NCBI GenBank assembly: GCA_028691595.1
Contig: JAQUZA010000119.1
Coordinates: forward strand, 1-5,811
Direction: 5' to 3'
Source: Candidatus Rifleibacteriota bacterium
GTDB lineage: Bacteria; Muiribacteriota; Ozemobacteria; Ozemobacterales; Ozemobacteraceae
Length of the DNA: 5,811 nt
In this document: one piece after another, positions 1 to 3,413 of the stretch
Layout: every line of letters begins with the position of its first letter
Numbering within the stretch: position 1 is the stretch's first letter
Position numbers and translations under genes: made by a program
The notes under the pieces: generated by a model
Databases searched by the model: none
What the model was told of the DNA's origin: nothing
What the model saw: only the letters and a program-made list of their open reading frames with translations

Positions 1-1
1 C

Positions 2-799
2 GGCCTGCCCGCAACGATAGATCTATGGTCTTCACCAGTTTCTCAGCACGTCATTCAGAAAATGGAACCCCTGTTCATCGCTGATGTTAAGTGTGAAGAA
101 CGCTTTGCCTTCACCAGGGCAAGAAATTATTCATCCGATTCCTTCGTGGTAATTCCAATCGTTGTTCAGGATGAAGTTCTCGGCCTGGTCAATCTTGCCG
201 ACAAAGATGGCAACGGCAACTTTACCCAGCGCGACTTTGAGCTGGCTCAACTTCTTTGCAGCCAGCTTGGCATTGCCATCAAAAATGCCAATCTTTATAA
301 ACGTGGCATCACTGATGGCCTCACCAGACTTTATACCAATCATTATTTTAAAATGCGCCTCTCCCAGGAAATCTCACGCGTTCGCCGCGTTAAATCACCG
401 CTGTCAATTATCATTGCCGGCATAGACAATCTTGACAAGCTGATCGAAAGCCATGGCAGCACCTTCAAAGACACTGTTCTTCTCAAGGTTGGTTCACTGA
501 TTAAAAGAATCATCAGATTCAACGATCTACCCTGCCGTTACGAAGGTGACAAATTTTCGATAATTCTGCCCGATACAACCATGGAAGGCGCTATGATAGC
601 CGCTGAAAAGATTCTTGAGAATATCAGAAGCATGACAACCAAGCATCATGACAGCGAAGAAAAAGTGCAGATGAGCCTTGCCATAGCCCAGTTTAAAATC
701 AACATGAATATCGGCCAGTTTATTGAAACGGGGGAACATCTGTTGACCCAGGCTCAAAAAGACGGTGGCGACCGAATTGTTACCGATGTAAAAGAATAA
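2..799 (+). CDS. GAF-GGDEF protein with degenerate GGDEF (5' partial)
   Basis: The reading frame is open from the left edge, and the ATG at 62 lies inside the GAF domain, so the true start is outside the window. Numbering from that ATG, residues 1-80 form the end of a GAF domain (VIPIVV, the strand LGLVNLAD, then FTQRDFELAQLL and AIKNANLY). Residues 83-240 form a GGDEF domain opening with DGLTRLY. The signature is EGDKF (161-165) instead of GGDEF. The first metal-binding Asp is Gly120 in AGID, and the guanine-contacting Asn is Ile128 in LIESHG. Cyclic di-GMP synthesis is therefore unlikely. RFND (152-155) keeps the RxxD inhibitory-site motif in the right place before the signature, so the domain may bind cyclic di-GMP as a receptor, as known for PelD-like GAF/degenerate-GGDEF proteins. 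The gene is probably cytosolic here; any upstream sensor or membrane part is not visible. It converges on the pseudosubtilase gene. The family is sure and the receptor role is inferred. Confidence 0.9.
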   Translation, partial: GLPATIDLWSSPVSQHVIQKMEPLFIADVKCEERFAFTRARNYSSDSFVVIPIVVQDEVLGLVNLADKDGNGNFTQRDFELAQLLCSQLGIAIKNANLYKRGITDGLTRLYTNHYFKMRLSQEISRVRRVKSPLSIIIAGIDNLDKLIESHGSTFKDTVLLKVGSLIKRIIRFNDLPCRYEGDKFSIILPDTTMEGAMIAAEKILENIRSMTTKHHDSEEKVQMSLAIAQFKINMNIGQFIETGEHLLTQAQKDGGDRIVTDVKE

Positions 800-810
800 G
801 ACGGTAAAAG

Positions 811-832
811 GGGCAAAAGCTCTCAGCTGCCC
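811..832 (+). other. Small bulged hairpin after the GAF-GGDEF gene
   Basis: GGGCA (811-815) pairs with TGCCC (828-832), and GCT (819-821) pairs with AGC (825-827) around a CTC loop, leaving an AAA bulge. It begins 12 bases after the stop codon. No T-tract follows, so it is not an intrinsic terminator by itself. It could protect the 3' end of the transcript or mean nothing. Confidence 0.25.
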
Positions 833-884
833 GGCCCCCTGTCATCATCGAGTAGACAGGTTGACTATTCCTGGTCGTCATCTC

Positions 885-912
885 CCGCAGAAGCGTGGAT
901 CTGCGGCTTTTT
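885..912 (+). terminator. Rho-independent terminator of the GAF-GGDEF gene
   Basis: CCGCAG (885-890) and CTGCGG (901-906) form a six-base-pair GC-rich stem around a ten-base loop, followed by CTTTTT (907-912). The order and the T-tract fit an intrinsic terminator for the + strand, about 85 bases after the stop at 799. The left half of the loop, AAGCGTG (891-897), can instead pair with CACGCTT (923-929), so an alternative fold exists. Confidence 0.6.
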
Positions 913-946
913 AAAAAAGAATCACGCTTTTACCCATCCGTGGCAT

Positions 947-984
947 AAACGCGCGTAAAAAATTTCAATTTTTTACGCGCGTTT
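947..984. repeat. Perfect 17-bp inverted repeat with 4-nt loop, possible bidirectional terminator
   Basis: The arm AAACGCGCGTAAAAAAT (947-963) is perfectly complementary to 968-984 around the loop TTCA. It lies between convergent genes, 147 bases after the + stop and 48 bases after the - stop at 1033, where a two-way terminator is expected. The layout is unusual for one: the A6/T6 runs are inside the stem next to the loop, the GCGCG core is on the outside, and the T-runs beyond the core are only four (+) and three (-) bases. A cruciform-forming repeat or a member of a dispersed palindromic family is an alternative. Confidence 0.6.
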
Positions 985-1032
985 TGAGGTGGGGGCTCAG
1001 ATTCAGGGCGCTCTCAGGAAGCTGGCTATGGG

Positions 1033-2337
1033 TTAAAAATAAGGAATGCCAGCGTTATCTGAGGGTGGGGTGTTTACGTAACCGATGGCGGCTGAGGGGC
1101 GGGGAATTCCATAGCCGCTTGAATCATCGATGCCAGAGGCATCTATATCTTCACTGGTTAACCTGATTGCGTTTAGAAGGATTTCCGGGTCGGTGTCAGG
1201 AAGTGCCTGGCGCATTAAAAGAAAAACACCGGCAAAATGAGCTGCGGCCTGAAGGGTTCCACTGCCCAGACGGTATTCATTGCCTTCTGCAGGGCCAATT
1301 ACAGCAGAACCAGGTTCACAGAAGTCGGGCTTAATAATTTTCTGGCCACCATAGGCAACCGGGCCCTGACCGGAAAAAAGGACACGCTGTCTCCAACGAT
1401 CGGTAGCACCAATGGTAATACAGCACGGAAGCGCGGCCATGCCGGTAATGGTATTCGGGTTGTTCCCGGCTGAAATGATCGGAACTATGCCAGCATTACG
1501 GCAGGCAAACAAGGCCCGGGCGACTGCACCAGGTGCGGTGGTTGCGAAGTCGGTACATATCAATATTGCATGCGGCGGCTCTTCCTGTTTGATCAGCCAG
1601 TCAAGGGCTTCGAGCATGGCATCGGCCCCGGCCGGTTTGCTGGCAAGCATGGCAAGAGAAATTTCGCTGTCAATAGCGATCCCGCGAAAGCGGCCTTCTT
1701 CAAATCCGCCAAAAATACCGAGAGGATGTAGCAGGTGCAGGTCAGAAACAGCCTTCGCCGCATCTGGAATCCCAAATTTCATGAGGTTTTTGATGCGCCC
1801 TTTGAGTGCAGGGTGGCTGAGAGAGTAATTCATGGCGATAATGCCAAGTCTCATGCCGGTGCCGGTCATACCAAACTCGTAGAACCAGTTGGCACCGCTT
1901 TGTTCATGATTCCAGGGTGGGGGTGCTGACACCTGCGTTTTAGGGGCTGACAAGTTCGATGTTTGCACCGGCTCAAGATGGGCAGAGAGATCCTCGAAGC
2001 TAAGGCCGGGCATTGTTTCCTGACAAGCCGCAAAATCTTCATCGCTGAGATCAACTATAGCTCCCCCGGCGACATCGATAAGTCTTGCCTCAGGAAAAAT
2101 CTGGATCAATGAGCGATTTTGTCGACGACCCTCTTCGATAAGCGCGTTGCAGCCTGTCGTTGTTTCGTCATAATCGGCAGGAGTGGTTTCCGAACAGGAT
2201 TGGCTCAGCAATTCTGTCTGTGCAACAAACCGGGGGCTTGTTTCCCCCGGTTGAACTGTCTGGAGTGAGATTAGAAGGATTAATACGAACAGTTCCGGCA
2301 GTTTAATTTTTACCAGGACACTGTTGGAAAATTTCAG
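1033..2337 (-). CDS. Secreted subtilisin-fold (S8) pseudoprotease, CTG start
   Basis: A 434-residue subtilase homologue. Positions here count from the chosen CTG start. Residues 1-30 look like a Sec signal peptide, with Lys at 2, 9 and 11 before a hydrophobic LFVLILLISL core. Residues about 75-125 resemble an I9-type propeptide (GGAIVDLSDEDF, then PGLSFEDL). The S8 domain follows, to about residue 420. The Asp block reads GIIAMNYSLSHPALKG, so the catalytic Asp is Ala168. The His block HLLHPLG aligns with HGTHVAG and keeps His201. ISAGN keeps the oxyanion Asn292. The Ser block reads GTLQAAAHFAG instead of GTSMAAPHVAG, so the nucleophile is Leu362. KPDFCEPG and GYGIPRPSAA match later S8 landmarks. 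Loss of two triad residues with an intact frame and fold argues for a non-catalytic exported protein, perhaps a binder or chaperone-like partner. The likely partner is the gene 60 bp upstream. Fold is confident; inactivity is strongly inferred. Confidence 0.88.
   Translation of the reverse strand: MKFSNSVLVKIKLPELFVLILLISLQTVQPGETSPRFVAQTELLSQSCSETTPADYDETTTGCNALIEEGRRQNRSLIQIFPEARLIDVAGGAIVDLSDEDFAACQETMPGLSFEDLSAHLEPVQTSNLSAPKTQVSAPPPWNHEQSGANWFYEFGMTGTGMRLGIIAMNYSLSHPALKGRIKNLMKFGIPDAAKAVSDLHLLHPLGIFGGFEEGRFRGIAIDSEISLAMLASKPAGADAMLEALDWLIKQEEPPHAILICTDFATTAPGAVARALFACRNAGIVPIISAGNNPNTITGMAALPCCITIGATDRWRQRVLFSGQGPVAYGGQKIIKPDFCEPGSAVIGPAEGNEYRLGSGTLQAAAHFAGVFLLMRQALPDTDPEILLNAIRLTSEDIDASGIDDSSGYGIPRPSAAIGYVNTPPSDNAGIPYF
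2228..2252 (-). other. GC-rich hairpin in the leader-coding part of the pseudosubtilase gene
   Basis: AACCGGGGG and CCCCCGGTT form a perfect nine-base-pair stem with a seven-base loop, just after the signal-peptide codons. In the transcript it lies between the CTG start and the first TTG codon. No T-tract follows it. It could slow ribosomes early in translation or act as a transcript-processing site; no function is shown by the sequence. Confidence 0.4.
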
Positions 2338-2343
2338 ATTAAG

Positions 2344-2349
2344 CCTCCG
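2344..2349 (-). promoter_or_regulatory. Ribosome binding site that decides a CTG start
   Basis: On the - strand CGGAGG (2349-2344) is followed by the six bases CTTAAT and then CTG at 2337-2335, in frame with the pseudosubtilase. The frame is closed by TAA at 2355-2353. No ATG, GTG or TTG lies between that stop and a TTG at 2211. The TTG has no Shine-Dalgarno and would remove the whole signal peptide. CTG is therefore the best start, though a rare one. Confidence 0.6.
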
Positions 2350-2397
2350 TAATTATTTGGCTTCAATGCCGGTTACAACAGATTCACCAGTGGGTTC

Positions 2398-3234
2398 CTA
2401 GAGAATTTCGTAGGTTTTGCCACAGGGTTCCCAGGCGGTGGTATTAGACCATGATGAAGATTTAGAGCGCAAAAGTTCAAACCATACCTTATTAACTTCG
2501 AACTTGCGGTTGGTTTTGGTAACGATTGATTTAATTCTCTGAAAAGAAACATTGCAAACAATCATCGGAGTGCCGCCGACATTCATGGTGAATTGTTCGG
2601 AAACTTTGAGATTCTTGATCATTCCGCCGGTAACCATACCTGAGAGAATGTTGAGAATGTCGATTGAAACGGTGAGACTCACGTTCCAGGTGGTGGATAT
2701 TGACTGTTCTTCGAGAACCCAGGTAACGCCTTTTTCTTCGCGATCGAGTTCGCGGCCTTTGCGGTATTTATAGCCAGGTTCTGAATAGCCATATCCAGGA
2801 AAATATTCGCGAAATTTTTCTTCGGTTAGGAAGTCGTCAGCCTTGTGGGTAATTTCAAATTTAAGATAACCAAGAGTCGGGTAAAGGGAATTGCGGGCTC
2901 CATCGGGGAGTGATTTGTAAATATCGCTGAGCATATCGATCTGGCCATACTGGCTCTTTTTAACCGAAAGCATAACGCTTTTGCCGATTTCAACGCATCT
3001 GTGAGTATGGGTTTCAATGGCCGCATTCCAATTTTGTTCATTTTCCTGGTTCTGGTCTGCAACGTATTTAACAAAGAGTTCCTGGACGTTCCAGTAGTCG
3101 GAAATGGCTTTAAAAATCTGCTGCTGCACCGGGTAAAGCGGAGTGCCGGGCTGAACGCCGTCAAACGCTGAAACCTGGCCGCAGACAAGGCCAGCCAACA
3201 GAATCAGAACTACAATTACTTTCTTGGTATGCAT
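2398..3234 (-). CDS. Secreted protein of unknown function
   Basis: A 278-residue protein that I do not recognise. The ATG at 3234 is supported by GGAGGAG (3250-3244) nine bases upstream. Residues 1-23 are a clear Sec signal peptide: a basic start (HTKK), a hydrophobic VIVVLILLAGLV core and a cleavage site after VSA. The mature part has two halves. Residues 30-140 look mainly helical and polar, with YPVQQQIFKAI and FVKYVADQNQ. After a Gly/Tyr-rich, charged linker (FPGYGYSEPGYKYRKGRE, 145-162), residues 170-278 look beta-rich with many Ser, Thr and Val, including WNVSLTVSIDIL and KVSEQFTMNV. The mature protein has three cysteines (80, 227, 271), so at most one disulfide within a chain. There is no lipobox. 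The gene is first of a probable pair with the pseudosubtilase 60 bp downstream, so the two may be co-exported. A Ser/Thr-rich strand region can occur in beta-pore proteins, but the sequence does not establish that. Confidence 0.85.
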   Translation of the reverse strand: MHTKKVIVVLILLAGLVCGQVSAFDGVQPGTPLYPVQQQIFKAISDYWNVQELFVKYVADQNQENEQNWNAAIETHTHRCVEIGKSVMLSVKKSQYGQIDMLSDIYKSLPDGARNSLYPTLGYLKFEITHKADDFLTEEKFREYFPGYGYSEPGYKYRKGRELDREEKGVTWVLEEQSISTTWNVSLTVSIDILNILSGMVTGGMIKNLKVSEQFTMNVGGTPMIVCNVSFQRIKSIVTKTNRKFEVNKVWFELLRSKSSSWSNTTAWEPCGKTYEIL

Positions 3235-3275
3235 TACTCTATACTCCTCCAGATACTTTATGGAAAACTTTAATG

Positions 3276-3287
3276 TTTACCGGTAAA
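3276..3287. promoter_or_regulatory. 12-bp perfect palindrome TTTACCGGTAAA, candidate operator
   Basis: The palindrome abuts the downstream edge of the TATACT -10 of P2, where a bound dimeric protein would block transcription initiation. It is perfect over 12 bases and has no T-tract, so an operator is more likely than a terminator. The binding protein is unknown; the neighbouring winged-helix regulator is one candidate. Confidence 0.4.
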
Positions 3288-3316
3288 GTATACCCCTCTC
3301 TATCGGGTATCTGCAA
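3287..3316 (-). promoter_or_regulatory. Candidate sigma70-type promoter P2 of the secreted pair
   Basis: On the - strand TTGCAG (3316-3311) and TATACT (3292-3287) are 18 bases apart. The -10 is a five-of-six match to TATAAT and the -35 is weak (three of six). Transcription would start about 3280, some 45 bases before the ATG at 3234. ATACCC/GGGTAT (3290-3295 and 3305-3310) forms a six-base dyad in the spacer. Confidence 0.45.
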
Positions 3317-3345
3317 TGATGCCGGAAGTGACAAATTATTGTCAA
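3316..3345 (-). promoter_or_regulatory. Candidate sigma70-type promoter P1 of the secreted pair
   Basis: On the - strand a perfect TTGACA (3345-3340) is followed after 18 bases by CATCAT (3321-3316), a four-of-six -10 match. It lies upstream of P2, so the two could be tandem promoters. The -35 overlaps the dyad TGACAA-ATTA-TTGTCA (3329-3344). Confidence 0.4.
3329..3344. promoter_or_regulatory. 16-bp dyad over the P1 -35, candidate operator
   Basis: TGACAA and TTGTCA are inverted arms separated by ATTA. The dyad covers most of the TTGACA -35 box of P1, a typical repressor position. It does not share its half-site with the TTTACCGGTAAA palindrome, so if both are operators they probably serve different proteins. 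Confidence 0.35.
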
Positions 3346-3361
3346 AAAAAACTGCGCCAGT
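3344..3361 (-). terminator. Possible weak terminator after the TPR regulator gene
   Basis: On the - strand ACTG-GCG-CAGT is followed directly by eight T bases (3351-3344). The four-base-pair stem is short for an intrinsic terminator, so termination would be partial at best. The same T-run leads into the TTGACA of P1, which would make this a compact terminator/promoter junction between the regulator and the secreted pair. Confidence 0.25.
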
Positions 3362-3392
3362 ACAGCCACTCTCGCCTTTGTTTTCTACGATA

Positions 3393-3413
3393 AGTTACAA
3401 AAATTATGTAACT
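3393..3413. repeat. Short inverted repeat overlapping the stop of the regulator gene
   Basis: AGTTACA (3393-3399) and TGTAACT (3407-3413) form a perfect seven-base-pair dyad with a seven-base AT-rich loop. It covers the first two positions of the TAG stop read on the - strand. No T-tract follows on either strand. It may be an operator or a transcript 3' hairpin. Confidence 0.3.

Noticed and set aside
62..64. ATG at 62 as the true start of the GAF-GGDEF gene
   Set aside because: The frame is open upstream to the window edge, no Shine-Dalgarno precedes the ATG, and starting there would cut the GAF domain in half.
984..1166. A 60-codon + strand frame near the convergent junction
   Set aside because: Starts in the gap and runs antisense through the end of the pseudosubtilase gene. 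No ribosome binding site and an Arg/Trp/Leu-rich composition typical of chance frames.
1412..1828. A 138-codon open frame on the + strand within the pseudosubtilase gene
   Set aside because: It is antisense to a gene with clear S8 motifs, and its composition is what the opposite strand of that gene would give. No domain or Shine-Dalgarno supports it.
1033..2337. Active subtilisin protease
   Set aside because: The overall fold matches S8, but the Asp position reads Ala and the Ser position reads Leu, so an active-enzyme label would mislead.
2356..2400. Coding-like extension after the TAG of the secreted unknown (EPTGESVVTGIEAK, then TAA), suggesting read-through or a premature stop
   Set aside because: Only 14 codons, no sign of a read-through context, and the protein already ends plausibly. 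TAG also ends the regulator gene, so it is an ordinary stop here.
2826..3188. A 120-codon frame on the - strand inside the secreted-protein gene
   Set aside because: Same strand but another frame of a gene that has a proper start, Shine-Dalgarno and signal peptide. It is a shadow frame.
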